Assembly (NCBI RefSeq): GCF_011759385.1
Contig: NZ_JAARLY010000013.1
Location: 1-64,000 of the forward strand
Length of the DNA stretch: 64,000 bases
DNA from: Oleiagrimonas sp. C23AA
Lineage (GTDB): Bacteria > Pseudomonadota > Gammaproteobacteria > Xanthomonadales > Rhodanobacteraceae
Reading direction: 5' to 3'
Shown: positions 37,473 through 49,461 of the stretch, piece after piece
How the letters are laid out: every line of letters begins with the position of its first letter
Position numbering within the stretch: the stretch's first letter is position 1
The notes under the pieces: generated by a model
Seen by the model: only the letters and a program-made list of their open reading frames with translations
What the model was told of the DNA's origin: nothing
Databases searched by the model: none
Translations under genes and position numbers: made by a program

Positions 37473-38786
37473 ATGCTTGGCTACTACCTTGATCTGGCGC
37501 TGCGCAGTCTGGCGCGCAATAAAGTGCTCACCGCACTGATGGTGCTGGCGATCGGGCTGGGCATCGGCGCCAGCATGACGATGATCACCGTATTGCATGT
37601 GCTGACGGACGATCCACTGCCGGAACGCAGCGCGCGGTTGTTCACCCCGCATCTGGATCCGTTGCCGCTGAACTACAGGCAGCGCGATGACAGTCCCGAC
37701 CCCACCGACAACTTCACCTGGCCGGATGCGATGGCGCTGCTCGATGCACACCGGGGCGTGCGGCAGGCCGCGATGGCGGGAGGCACCCTGCTGGTGCGAC
37801 CCACGCACACCCGCCTGCGACCGTTCACGGCCGACGGGCGTTACACCACGGCCGACTTTTTCAAGATGTTCGGCGTGCCATTCGCCCATGGACAGGGCTG
37901 GTCGGCGGCAGATGACGCCTCGCGCGCCCGGGTGGTGGTGCTCAGCGACACGCTGGACCACAAGCTCTTCGGTCACGGCCACGGTATCGGCCAGATGGTT
38001 CGACTGGGCGACCACGACTTCCGCGTCGTCGGCGTCACTGCCCACTGGCAGCCCAGGCCGATGTTTTACGCCGATCTGGTAGCCCCGCATTACAGCGATG
38101 GCGACCAGTTCTTTCTGCCGCTTTCCGCGGCCATGGATATGGGTCTGCCAGTCAATGGCAATCAATCGAGCTGGCAACGCGGCGATGGCGCCAACAACCT
38201 GACCAGCGCCACCCTGACCTGGCTTCAGTTCTGGGTGCAGTTGGACAGCCCGGCACAGGCGCGGGCATATCGCCAGTTCCTGGTCGACTACTCCGCACAG
38301 CAGAAATCGCTGGGTCGCTTCCAGCGCCCACCCACCGAGGCCAGGCTCTACAGCCTGATGGGCTGGCTGGCGCATCAGAATCTGGTGCCCGACGACGTGC
38401 GTCTGCAGTTATGGCTGGCACTGGGCTTTCTGGGCGTATGCATGCTCAACATCGTTGCCTTGCTGCTGGCCAAGTTCTTGCGCCGTAGTGGCGAGATCAG
38501 CGTGCGCCGGGCGCTTGGCGCGCGGCGCAGCGACATCTTCCTGCAACTGGGCATCGAATCGTGCGTGGTCGGTGTCACCGGGGGCGTACTGGGGCTGATG
38601 ATCGCCCAGATTGGCCTATGGAACGTGCGCCATCGGCCAGATGACTACGCCCACCTGGCACAAATGGATGTGCCCATGCTGCTGGGCACACTTGTACTGG
38701 CGATCGTCGCCAGCGTGCTGGCCGGCCTTTTGCCCGCATGGCGCGCCTGCCGGGTACCGCCGGCGCTGCAGCTAAAGACCGTATAA
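37473..38786 (+). CDS. ABC transporter permease, MacB/FtsX type (first of pair)
   Basis: A 437-residue permease with an N-terminal transmembrane helix (about residues 17-45), a periplasmic MacB-PCD-like domain and three C-terminal helices carrying the FtsX motif EISVRRALGARRSDIF. The N-terminus MLGYYLDLALRSLARNKVLT and the C-terminus LLPAWRACRVPPALQLKTV are typical. It is the first gene behind the sigma-54 promoter. A second permease starts 11 bases after its stop. No ATPase or periplasmic adaptor gene adjoins, so these partners must be elsewhere. The substrate is unknown. Confidence 0.88.
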   Translation: MLGYYLDLALRSLARNKVLTALMVLAIGLGIGASMTMITVLHVLTDDPLPERSARLFTPHLDPLPLNYRQRDDSPDPTDNFTWPDAMALLDAHRGVRQAAMAGGTLLVRPTHTRLRPFTADGRYTTADFFKMFGVPFAHGQGWSAADDASRARVVVLSDTLDHKLFGHGHGIGQMVRLGDHDFRVVGVTAHWQPRPMFYADLVAPHYSDGDQFFLPLSAAMDMGLPVNGNQSSWQRGDGANNLTSATLTWLQFWVQLDSPAQARAYRQFLVDYSAQQKSLGRFQRPPTEARLYSLMGWLAHQNLVPDDVRLQLWLALGFLGVCMLNIVALLLAKFLRRSGEISVRRALGARRSDIFLQLGIESCVVGVTGGVLGLMIAQIGLWNVRHRPDDYAHLAQMDVPMLLGTLVLAIVASVLAGLLPAWRACRVPPALQLKTV

Positions 38787-38797
38787 GGAATCATGAC

Positions 38798-40030
38798 ATG
38801 CAGCTGCGACCGATACTTTCGACCCTGCGTCGACACAAACTCACGGCCACCTTGCTGACCCTGCAGGTGGCCTTTACCTGCGCCATCGTCTGCAACGTGG
38901 CCTTCATGATCGTCAACCGCGTTCAGCGGATCAGTGTGTCCACCGGCATCGCCGAGAACCAGCTGTCGGTCATTCAAAGCAGGAGCATCGACAGGGACGA
39001 CCATCCACTGGTCCAGCACCGCACCGACCTGGCCGCGTTGCGGGCGATTCATGGCGTTGAGTCGGTGGTGGCGGTGAGCTATTCCATGCCGCTGAACCAG
39101 AATGAATCCACCCATGGCACCTGCCCCAGCAAGCAGGCCCTGGACCTGGCGATAAAGCTCAATTCGCTGAAAGGCAGCGGTTGCGTGACTCCAAGCATCT
39201 ACGACGGCACGCCTGGCCTGATCGCCACCCTGGGCCTGCGCCTGGTCGCGGGTCGCGACTTCCAGCAGGATGAGTACGTTAGCGCACGCAAACCCGCCGT
39301 CGCCGTCATCACCCGGGCGCTGGCACGGCATCTGTACCCCGGCAAACAGGCGCTTGGGCAAAGCATGTACGACGGCGACAGCTATGTGCGCATTGTCGGC
39401 ATCGTCGACCACCTGTTGCGGCCCCGACTGCGTTCCCCGCGCGTGGACAACTACAGCATGATCTGGCCTCAGCGCCCGGACGGCTCCAGCGTGCTGTACG
39501 TGATGCGCAGCTCACCACAGGATCGTCAGCTTGTGATGAAGGCCGCCGCGGCCGCGCTGATGAAGATCAATCCCAACCGCCTACTCAAGACGCATGGCAT
39601 GCAGACGTATACGCAGATACGCGCCAGCTATTTCCAACGCGATACCAGCATGATCGGCTTGCTGCTCGCCTCGGCGCTGGGGCTGCTGTTCGTTTCGGCA
39701 CTGGGCGTCAGCGGGCTGGCGAACTTCTGGGTGCAGCAACGCACGCGCAGCATCGGCATCCGCCGTACGCTGGGCGCCCGACGCGGCGACATACTGCGCT
39801 ATTTCCAGGCCGAGAACTTCCTGATCGTCAGCGCCGGTATCGTGCTAGGCGTGCTGCTGGCGATGCTGTTGAACCTGCTGCTGATGAAGCACTACGAGTT
39901 GGCCCGCCTGCCGCTGTACTACCTGCCGCTTGGCGCATTGATGCTGTATGCCTTGGGGCAGCTGGCGGTGCTGGGTCCGGCACGTCGCGCCGCAGCCGTA
40001 GCGCCGGTCGTGGCGACCAGGAGCGTCTGA
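38798..40030 (+). CDS. ABC transporter permease, MacB/FtsX type (second of pair)
   Basis: A 410-residue partner of the preceding permease with the same layout: N-terminal helix (LTATLLTLQVAFTCAIVCNV), a periplasmic domain with GLRLVAGRDFQQDEYV, and three C-terminal helices with the FtsX motif SIGIRRTLGARRGDILRYFQ. AAGGAA stands 8 bases before the ATG at 38798. The two permeases are divergent from each other in the periplasmic part and probably form a heterodimer. They share one mRNA driven by the sigma-54 promoter. Confidence 0.88.
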   Translation: MQLRPILSTLRRHKLTATLLTLQVAFTCAIVCNVAFMIVNRVQRISVSTGIAENQLSVIQSRSIDRDDHPLVQHRTDLAALRAIHGVESVVAVSYSMPLNQNESTHGTCPSKQALDLAIKLNSLKGSGCVTPSIYDGTPGLIATLGLRLVAGRDFQQDEYVSARKPAVAVITRALARHLYPGKQALGQSMYDGDSYVRIVGIVDHLLRPRLRSPRVDNYSMIWPQRPDGSSVLYVMRSSPQDRQLVMKAAAAALMKINPNRLLKTHGMQTYTQIRASYFQRDTSMIGLLLASALGLLFVSALGVSGLANFWVQQRTRSIGIRRTLGARRGDILRYFQAENFLIVSAGIVLGVLLAMLLNLLLMKHYELARLPLYYLPLGALMLYALGQLAVLGPARRAAAVAPVVATRSV

Positions 40031-40280
40031 GAAGGCCTCGGCGTAGGCGCGCAGGGTCGGCGGGGCGGTGGCGCCATTCAAAAGCCACCGCTCTTGACCG
40101 GCACACGCTCCCACTAGTTAAGACACCTTCACACCCGGATCGATGGCAAGACCAGGTGCTTCCATCAGACCGCACCGCGCCAATACACCAGACCCACTCA
40201 AATCAATCGGAGTTGTACGGGGCATGCCGGAAGCGACCATCGCCGGAACAGCTTGTCCCGGCGGCGAGGACCGGACAAAA
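40031..40280. other. Intergenic stretch with no gene seen
   Basis: About 250 bases between the second permease and the groEL terminator. No open frame has a plausible start or motif, and I see no promoter or hairpin beyond the groEL terminator that follows. Confidence 0.45.
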
Positions 40281-40307
40281 GAAAACCCCGCACAAGGCGG
40301 GGTTTTC
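40281..40307 (-). terminator. Intrinsic terminator after groEL
   Basis: On the minus strand the stem GAAAACCCCGC/GCGGGGTTTTC closes on a short loop and runs into TTTTCTTTTG. It ends the groES-groEL mRNA. Confidence 0.9.
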
Positions 40308-40333
40308 TCGTTTACTACCGGGAACAGCTGGGC

Positions 40334-41998
<1,665 letters not shown>

Positions 41999-42047
41999 TC
42001 AAATCTTGGATGAGAACAGGTTCAACGGCGATGCGGCGAGCGGACGC

Positions 42048-42341
42048 TCAGCCCTCGATCACCGCCACGATGTCGTCTTCGCGCAGAACCAGCAGCTCTT
42101 CGCCTTCGACCTTCACCTCGGTACCCGAGTACTTGCCGAACAGGACCTTGTCGCCGGTCTTGACGGCCATCGGGCGCACCTTGCCGTCATCCAGGATCTT
42201 GCCCTCACCGGCGGCCAGCACTTCGCCGCGGATCGGCTTCTCGGTGGCCGAATCGGGAATGACGATGCCGCCGGCCGAGACCTTCTCTTCTTCCAGGCGC
42301 TTGACGATGACGCGATCGTGCAACGGACGCAGTTTGCTCAT
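42048..42341 (-). CDS. groS: Co-chaperonin GroES (Cpn10)
   Basis: Lid of the GroEL chamber, 97 residues. [19 protein letters not shown], the mobile loop [19 protein letters not shown] and the C-terminal [13 protein letters not shown] are all typical. The start at 42341 is fixed by homology; the frame runs on upstream across the CIRCE element, which cannot be coding. Confidence 0.99.
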   Translation of the reverse strand: MSKLRPLHDRVIVKRLEEEKVSAGGIVIPDSATEKPIRGEVLAAGEGKILDDGKVRPMAVKTGDKVLFGKYSGTEVKVEGEELLVLREDDIVAVIEG

Positions 42342-42388
42342 GACAATTCCACCAACAGTCTGAGGTTTAAAGAAAAAAGACCATCTTG

Positions 42389-42415
42389 TTAGCACTCGAT
42401 GGTGCTGAGTGCCAA
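42389..42415 (-). promoter_or_regulatory. CIRCE operator (HrcA binding site)
   Basis: TTAGCACTC-N9-GAGTGCCAA: both arms of the CIRCE inverted repeat with one mismatch in the second arm. It lies about 50-75 bases before groES and just downstream of the -10 box, where bound HrcA would block transcription until heat shock. Confidence 0.95.
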
Positions 42416-42442
42416 TTTTAGTCGCGCACGAGATCTTCGCAA
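42415..42442 (-). promoter_or_regulatory. Sigma-70 promoter of groES-groEL
   Basis: On the minus strand TTGCGA (plus 42437-42442) and TAAAAT (plus 42415-42420) are separated by 16 bases. The -10 abuts the CIRCE operator. I see no clear sigma-32 promoter. Confidence 0.65.
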
Positions 42443-42616
42443 GATCCGTGTCTGACATGGCAGATGCGGACGCGCCGAGCCCTTTCAAGAGCACAGGGTG
42501 AAATTTTTTGCCGAAAAGGCCGGTCTGGAACGATGACCTGAACTTTCGACCTTTGCCGTTCCGGACCCACCATGCCTATGCTCGGCGTCCATCCGTCCCT
42601 GTGAATCAACACCTGC

Positions 42617-42952
42617 ATGTCATCGAGCGATCGCGCACAACTGGTGCTTTGCACCTGCCCGGACCAGGACTCGGCCGCCACGCTGGCGCGCGCCCTGGTG
42701 GAGCGGCAGTTGGCCGCCTGTGTCAGCCGCGTGCCGGGACTGGTCTCGACCTACGCCTGGCAGGGTCAGATCGAGGAGGACGCCGAGCACCTGCTGCTGA
42801 TCAAGACCACCGCCGCACGTCTTGAAGCCCTCGAAAAGGCCGTGCTGGCGCTGCATCCGTATGATGTGCCGGAGCTGATCGCGCTGCCCATCGAGGCCGG
42901 TCACACGCCGTATCTGGCCTGGTTGCAGGCCGCTGTCGGCAACCCCACATGA
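42617..42952 (+). CDS. cutA: Divalent-cation tolerance protein CutA
   Basis: A 111-residue trimeric ferredoxin-like-fold protein linked to copper/divalent metal tolerance and, in some bacteria, to the maturation of DsbD-type systems by gene linkage. Visible are LVLCTCPDQDSAATLARALVE, LAACVSRVPGLVSTYAWQG, EHLLLIKTTAARLEALEKAV and HPYDVPELIALPIEAG. It is followed closely by dsbD, the classic cutA-dsbD neighbourhood of Proteobacteria. Confidence 0.95.
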   Translation: MSSSDRAQLVLCTCPDQDSAATLARALVERQLAACVSRVPGLVSTYAWQGQIEEDAEHLLLIKTTAARLEALEKAVLALHPYDVPELIALPIEAGHTPYLAWLQAAVGNPT

Positions 42953-43022
42953 GCGCCATTGACGCCCGTCGATGCTTGCCGTCCCCGTCGATCATCGCCC
43001 GCGATGGTCTCGCCCTGGAGTC

Positions 43023-45215
43023 ATGATGAGTCTCACCACCTGGAGCCGCCGCGCGCTGCTCACTGTCACCGCCATCGTGGGCCTGCTCGCCGTCGCGCTG
43101 CCGGCGCAGGCGCAAGATGGCCTGCTGCCGGTCGAACAGGCCTACAAGGTCAGTGCCAAGATCGAGAAGCCGGGCAGCATCGCCCTGCACTTCACGCTGG
43201 CCGACCACTACTACCTGTACCGCGCGCGCTTTGCAGTCAGCTCGCCCGATGACGTGCTCAAGCTGGGCAAGTTGCAGCTGCCCGACGGGCAGAAAGAGCA
43301 CGATGAGTACCTGGGCAATATCGAGATCTATCACCACCAGATCGACGCCACGCTGCCGTACACGGTCGCCCAAGACGGCGTGCGCACGGCCAAGCTGGAT
43401 GTGCGCGTGCAAGGCTGTCATGAGGTCGATCCGAAGATCTGCTACCCGCCGTACACCATGCACCTGTCGCTGAAGCTGCCGGCTACTGGCGCCGGGACGG
43501 ACGCCGCCAACAAGCAGGACGCGGGCAAGTCATCCGGTGCGGGCCTGTTGCCGGCGCGCAGCACGCAAGCCGGCAATGGCCAGCCACTGCCGGCCGACCA
43601 GGCTTTCAAGTTCGACGCCATCGCCACCTCGCCCACCCAGCTGATGCTGCGCTGGGTGATGCCGCCGGGCTACTACCTGTATCGCGACAAGACCCAGATC
43701 ATCAAGCTGGCCGGCAAGGGCATCACCCTGGGCCAGCTGCAGTGGCCCTCGGGCACGGCACACCACGATCAATTCAACGGCGATGCCATCGTCTACTTCA
43801 ACGAGGTAGATGTGCCGGTGAAGCTGACCCGCAGCGCCGATGCGGCCAAGGCCGTGACCGTACAGGCCACCTTCCAGGGCTGCCTGGAGCACAGCACCTG
43901 CTATCCGCAGATGACGCGCCAGGTTTCGGTGCCGCTGGATGGCGGCAGCGCCATGGCCGCCGGCAAGGCCCCCGCCAACGCCAAGACCGCGCCCACCGCG
44001 CCGCAAACTTCACTGCTCAGCGCACTGCTGCTGGCCCTGGGCGGCGGCCTGCTGCTGAACCTGATGCCGTGCGTGTTGCCGGTGCTGTCGATCAAGGCCA
44101 TTGGCCTGCTGGAAAGCCGTGAAGGCAAGGCCGCTTCGCGCCGCCATGCGTTGTTCTACACCGCCGGCGTAATGGTCTCGTTCGCCGTGGTCGGTCTGGC
44201 CGTGCTGGGCCTGCGTGCCGCCGGCATGGCCTACGGCTGGGGCTTCCAGCTGCAGCAACCGGTGTTCGTGGCCATTCTGGCCTACATCATCCTGGCCATG
44301 GGCCTGTCGTTCTCGGGTGTGGTGCAGTTTGGCGCCGGCCTTGCCGGCACCGGCCAATCACTGGCCTCGCGCTCGGGCGCCTCGGGTGATTTCTTCACCG
44401 GCGTGCTGGCAGTGGTGGTGGCCAGCCCCTGCACGGCGCCGGCGATGGGCACGGCGCTGGCCTTCGCCTTCGCCGCACCGCCGCTGTACGCGCTGCTGGT
44501 GTTCCTGGCCCTGGGTATTGGCCTGGCCTTGCCGTTCCTGTTGATCGGCTTTGTGCCGGCACTGGGCCGCTGGCTGCCCAAGCCGGGCGCCTGGATGGAA
44601 ACGCTCAAGGAGATCCTGGCCTTCCCGCTGTACCTGACGGCGGCCTGGCTGGCCTGGGTGCTGACCCACCAGCGCGGCGCCGACGGTGTCGGTTTGCTGC
44701 TGGTCGGCTCGGTGCTACTGGCACTGGGCCTGTGGTGGTTCGAGCGCTCGCGCCATCGCGGTGCGGGCAGCAAGGTGACTGCTGGCGTGCTGCTGCTGAT
44801 CGCGCTGGTGCCGCTGGTGATGATCGCGCGCATGCCGGCACCCAGCCACACGCAGGCGGCGCAGCAGGGCGTGGTCGCCTTCACCCCGGCCAAGCTTGCG
44901 CAACTGCGCAAGAGTGGCAAGCCGGTGTTCGTGGACATGACCGCCGACTGGTGCATCACCTGCAAGGCCAACGAACACGCGGTGCTCGATACCGATGGCT
45001 TCAAACAGCTGCTGAAGAAGACCGGCGCCATCTACATGAAGGGCGACTGGACCAATGAAGATCCGGCCATCACCGCCTTCCTGCAGCGCTATCACTCGCC
45101 CGGCGTGCCGGTGTACGTGGTGTTTCCGGCCGATGGTAGCGAGGGCACCAAGCTGCCCAACGTGCTGACCATGGGCATCGTGCGCGAGGCGCTGACCAAG
45201 GCCGCGGCACACTGA
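43023..45215 (+). CDS. dsbD: Thiol:disulfide interchange protein DsbD with doubled N-terminal domain
   Basis: Carries electrons from cytosolic thioredoxin across the inner membrane to periplasmic thiol proteins. After a signal peptide (about residues 1-30) come two DsbD-alpha-like immunoglobulin domains instead of one. The first has Cys132 and Cys140 in GCHEVDPKICYPP, the second Cys287 and Cys293 in GCLEHSTCYP, and each begins with a HYYLYR or GYYLYR strand. Eight membrane segments follow, with Cys350 (NLMPCVLPVLS) and Cys470 (ASPCTAPAMG), then a thioredoxin domain with Cys644/Cys647 (WCITC). 730 residues. Tandem ATGs at 43023 and 43026 follow GGAG. The stop overlaps the next ATG by one base. 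Confidence 0.95.
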   Translation: MMSLTTWSRRALLTVTAIVGLLAVALPAQAQDGLLPVEQAYKVSAKIEKPGSIALHFTLADHYYLYRARFAVSSPDDVLKLGKLQLPDGQKEHDEYLGNIEIYHHQIDATLPYTVAQDGVRTAKLDVRVQGCHEVDPKICYPPYTMHLSLKLPATGAGTDAANKQDAGKSSGAGLLPARSTQAGNGQPLPADQAFKFDAIATSPTQLMLRWVMPPGYYLYRDKTQIIKLAGKGITLGQLQWPSGTAHHDQFNGDAIVYFNEVDVPVKLTRSADAAKAVTVQATFQGCLEHSTCYPQMTRQVSVPLDGGSAMAAGKAPANAKTAPTAPQTSLLSALLLALGGGLLLNLMPCVLPVLSIKAIGLLESREGKAASRRHALFYTAGVMVSFAVVGLAVLGLRAAGMAYGWGFQLQQPVFVAILAYIILAMGLSFSGVVQFGAGLAGTGQSLASRSGASGDFFTGVLAVVVASPCTAPAMGTALAFAFAAPPLYALLVFLALGIGLALPFLLIGFVPALGRWLPKPGAWMETLKEILAFPLYLTAAWLAWVLTHQRGADGVGLLLVGSVLLALGLWWFERSRHRGAGSKVTAGVLLLIALVPLVMIARMPAPSHTQAAQQGVVAFTPAKLAQLRKSGKPVFVDMTADWCITCKANEHAVLDTDGFKQLLKKTGAIYMKGDWTNEDPAITAFLQRYHSPGVPVYVVFPADGSEGTKLPNVLTMGIVREALTKAAAH

Positions 45216-45835
45216 TGGGCTGGCGGCGCCACAGTCACCTGCTGATCGTGCTGGCCGCGGTCGTGGTGGGTGGCGCCGTCGCTTTCGCCGGCAGCTGGAT
45301 ACACTATGGCGGGCCGCCGCCGGCACTGATGCGGCTGCTTGTCCAGACCCGCCTCGGCGACCAGTTGCTGCAGGCGGCGCTGCGCCATCAGCAACCGGCC
45401 GCCCCGAAAGGCACAACCATGCTCGGCAAGGGCGACCGGCTGCCGGCACTTGCCTTCACCGGCGCCGACGGGCGGCGCTACCGGCTGGACCAGTGGCATG
45501 GCAAGACCGTGCTCATCAATTTCTGGGCCACCTGGTGCCAGCCGTGCCGGCGCGAGATGCCGCATCTGATCGCGGCGCAGAAGCGCCTGGCCGGATCGGT
45601 GCAGATCGTCGGTATCGCCCTGGATACGCCGCAGGCGGTGCACGCTTTTCTGGCCACCCACCCGCTGAACTACCCGGTGCTGTTGGGTGGCACCGGCAAC
45701 AGCGCACTCAGCGCCCGCTTCGGCGACACCATGGGCGCACTGCCCTTCAGCGTGCTGGTGGCCCCGGACGGACGCATCAAGGCGACCCACTACGGTCCGC
45801 TGGTGGCCGTGCAGTTGCACTGGTGGCTGGATTGA
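45215..45835 (+). CDS. TlpA/ResA-like periplasmic thioredoxin
   Basis: A 206-residue membrane-anchored thioredoxin-fold protein. The anchor is at residues 8-28; the fold starts near residue 70 (GDRLPALAFTGADGRRYRL) and contains VLINFWATWCQPCRREMPHL with active-site Cys108 and Cys111, then the cis-proline region GALPFSVLVAPDGRI. It should be a periplasmic disulfide reductase. The one-base overlap with dsbD (TGATG) implies coupled translation, so DsbD is the likely electron donor. Confidence 0.93.
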   Translation: MGWRRHSHLLIVLAAVVVGGAVAFAGSWIHYGGPPPALMRLLVQTRLGDQLLQAALRHQQPAAPKGTTMLGKGDRLPALAFTGADGRRYRLDQWHGKTVLINFWATWCQPCRREMPHLIAAQKRLAGSVQIVGIALDTPQAVHAFLATHPLNYPVLLGGTGNSALSARFGDTMGALPFSVLVAPDGRIKATHYGPLVAVQLHWWLD

Positions 45836-45979
45836 TGCCCAGCGAGACCATTTGGCCGCCCAAATTCAAACAATGGTTCGAACGTCAATGAACGTCGCCG
45901 ATCTGCGCCGATCTGGACAATCGAAATCATCGCGCGCACACTCTGCACTTTGGCGGCCCCTCCGCCTGACGTGAAGTGA

Positions 45980-46426
45980 GTGCCCGTGGCCAAGATCCTT
46001 GTCCTGCACGGACCCAACCTGAACCTGCTCGGCGTGCGTGAGCCGGAGATCTACGGCCGCGAGAACCTGGCCGAGATCAACGCCGCGCTAGCCGGTCGCA
46101 CCGAAGCGGCCGGGCACGAGTTGGGCTGGTACCAGTCCAATGCCGAGCACGAGCTGATCAGCCGCATCCACCAGGCGCGCGACGAAGGCGTGGCGGTGAT
46201 CCTGATCAACCCGGCCGCCTTCACCCACACCAGCGTGGCCATGCGCGATGCGCTGGCGGCGGTGGATATTCCGTTTGTGGAAATCCACCTGTCCAACCCG
46301 CATGCGCGCGAACCGTTCCGCCACCACTCGTATTTTTCCGATCTCGCCATCGGCGTGATCGCAGGCTTCGGTGCCGACAGCTACCGGCTGGCACTGGAAG
46401 CGGCGCTGAACCGTCTGTCGGTCTGA
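45980..46426 (+). CDS. aroQ: 3-dehydroquinate dehydratase, type II
   Basis: Third step of the shikimate pathway. The 148 residues have the type II pattern: [20 protein letters not shown] with the catalytic Tyr, [34 protein letters not shown] and [19 protein letters not shown] with the catalytic His. It starts with GTG at 45980 or, equally well, GTG at 45986 (reading MAKILVLHG), with GAAG upstream. accB and accC follow, the usual aroQ-accB-accC order. Confidence 0.97.
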   Translation: MPVAKILVLHGPNLNLLGVREPEIYGRENLAEINAALAGRTEAAGHELGWYQSNAEHELISRIHQARDEGVAVILINPAAFTHTSVAMRDALAAVDIPFVEIHLSNPHAREPFRHHSYFSDLAIGVIAGFGADSYRLALEAALNRLSV

Positions 46427-46469
46427 CGCACGGTTTTCGTATCCACTGACATTCTCAAGGCCCTGTCCC

Positions 46470-46952
46470 ATGGATCTACGCAAGATCAAGAAGCTGATCG
46501 ACCTGCTCGAGGAATCCAACCTCGCCGAGCTGGAAATCAAGGAAGGCGAGGAAGTGGTGCGCCTGTCGCGCGTGCCCAAGGGCGGCGTCGCCGTTGCCGC
46601 ACAGCCGGCCGCGATGGCACCGCAGCAGGTCGCGCCGCAGGCCCAGCCCGCCGCCGCACCGGCGCAAGCACCGGCCACCGCCGAGGCCGCACCGGCCAAG
46701 GGTGATGACCTGCCGGCCGGCACCGTGGTGCGTGCGCCGATCGTCGGCACGTTCTACTCATCGTCCTCGCCGGACGCCGAGCCGTTCGTCGAGGTCGGCC
46801 AGAAGGTCCAGGCCGGCGATACGCTGGGCATCATCGAAGCGATGAAGATGTTCAACCAGATCGAGTCCGAGGTCAGCGGCACGGTCGTCGCCATCCAGGT
46901 GGAAAACGGCCAGCCCGTCGAATTCGACGAAGCCATGTTCGTTATTGCCTGA
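46470..46952 (+). CDS. accB: Acetyl-CoA carboxylase biotin carboxyl carrier protein
   Basis: Carries carboxybiotin between AccC and AccAD for malonyl-CoA synthesis. The 160 residues have an N-terminal helical region ([20 protein letters not shown]), an Ala/Pro-rich linker (about residues 45-80) and the biotinyl domain with [20 protein letters not shown] and the biotinylated Lys126 in [12 protein letters not shown]. It starts 43 bases after aroQ and precedes accC by 119 bases. Confidence 0.97.
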   Translation: MDLRKIKKLIDLLEESNLAELEIKEGEEVVRLSRVPKGGVAVAAQPAAMAPQQVAPQAQPAAAPAQAPATAEAAPAKGDDLPAGTVVRAPIVGTFYSSSSPDAEPFVEVGQKVQAGDTLGIIEAMKMFNQIESEVSGTVVAIQVENGQPVEFDEAMFVIA

Positions 46953-47071
46953 TCACGACATGACGGCCGTCTGCCAGCGCTCGCGCCACCGATGACACGG
47001 CTGGCGCAGCGCGGTTCGCGCCGAAATGGCGCAACGCGGACTGGCACTGCCACAGCGAGGCCTGATCTCCC

Positions 47072-48439
<1,368 letters not shown>

Positions 48440-48498
48440 TGGACACGCGGGGCGGCTTCCCTGGTCGCCCCGCTTCGCACGCAATACTGGCCGATACC

Positions 48499-49398
48499 AT
48501 GCCCTGGCTTGAACTTTCCCTCACCGTGACCGCGGCGCAGCAACCGGCGGTGGAATCTGCCCTGGAAGCACTGGGCGCGCAGGCCATCACCCTGGCCGAT
48601 GCCGACGCCGAGACACCGGACGAGCGCGCCATCTTCGAGCCGGGCGTGGGCGAAACGCCGCTGTGGCAGGGCGTGGTGCTCAACGCGCTGTTCGACGCCG
48701 ATGCCGATCAGCGCGCCCTGAGCGATGCCCTGGGCGCGCAGGTAGCCGGGCTTTCACCCGAGCAGATCAGCTTTCGCCGCGTCGAGGACCAGGACTGGGA
48801 ACGCGCCTGGATGGACCAGTTCCAGCCCATGCGCTTTGGCCACAGGCTGTGGATCCACCCGTGGAACTACGAGGGCGACACCGCCGAAGGCGCAGTGGTG
48901 GTGCATCTGGACCCGGGCCTGGCCTTTGGCACCGGCACGCATCCGACCACGGCGCTGTGTCTGGAATGGCTCGATGGCCTGGCGCTTTCCGGCAAGCGTC
49001 TGATCGACTATGGCTGCGGTTCGGGCGTGTTGGCGCTGGCGGCGCTGAAGCTGGGCGCGGCGCAAGCCATCGGCGTCGACAATGATCCGCAGGCACTATC
49101 GGCCTCGGCCGACAACGCCAGCCGCAACGGTGTCGGCGAGCGCCTGTCGGTGTATCTGCCGGAAGACGCGCCGACCGAGCCGGCCGATGTGTTCGTGGCC
49201 AACATCCTGGCCGGCCCACTACTGGAGCTGGTGCCGCGCTTTGCCGAGCTGACCGGTGCCGGCGCGCCGTTCGCGCTGTCGGGCATCCTGAACGGCCAGC
49301 ACGAGGAATTGCTGGAAGCCTACGCGCCGTGGTTTGAGGATCTTTCCACCGAGATGCGCGAGGACTGGGTGCGTATCAGCGGCCGGCGCAAGGCCTGA
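48499..49398 (+). CDS. prmA: Ribosomal protein L11 methyltransferase
   Basis: Trimethylates ribosomal protein L11. The 299 residues have an N-terminal substrate-recognition domain (MPWLELSLTVTAAQQPAVES), the linker WERAWMDQFQPMRFGHRLWI, LAFGTGTHPTTALCLEWLD and the SAM motif LIDYGCGSGVLALAALKLG, then FVANILAGPLLELVP. The start at 48499 was set by homology; the frame is open upstream to overlap the accC stop. It begins the usual prmA-DUF3426-fis order. Confidence 0.96.
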   Translation: MPWLELSLTVTAAQQPAVESALEALGAQAITLADADAETPDERAIFEPGVGETPLWQGVVLNALFDADADQRALSDALGAQVAGLSPEQISFRRVEDQDWERAWMDQFQPMRFGHRLWIHPWNYEGDTAEGAVVVHLDPGLAFGTGTHPTTALCLEWLDGLALSGKRLIDYGCGSGVLALAALKLGAAQAIGVDNDPQALSASADNASRNGVGERLSVYLPEDAPTEPADVFVANILAGPLLELVPRFAELTGAGAPFALSGILNGQHEELLEAYAPWFEDLSTEMREDWVRISGRRKA

Positions 49399-49449
49399 CG
49401 TCCACACGGCGCGACCTGCGCCGACATGCCAGCAGCCACCGGCTGCGCT

Positions 49450-49455
49450 TAGAAT
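49450..49455 (+). promoter_or_regulatory. -10-like box giving a leaderless start for the DUF3426 gene
   Basis: TAGAAT ends 6 bases before the ATG at 49462, and no ribosome binding site is present. Transcription starting at the ATG itself is the natural reading. Confidence 0.4.
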
Positions 49456-49461
49456 CGGCCC

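Noticed and set aside
36916..37473. A 185-codon minus-strand frame overlapping the sigma-54 promoter
   Set aside because: No ribosome binding site, mixed composition and no motif; it covers the regulatory region of the permease operon.
45836..45891. An 18-codon frame behind the TlpA-like gene
   Set aside because: Too short, with no independent signal; it is probably untranslated 3' sequence.
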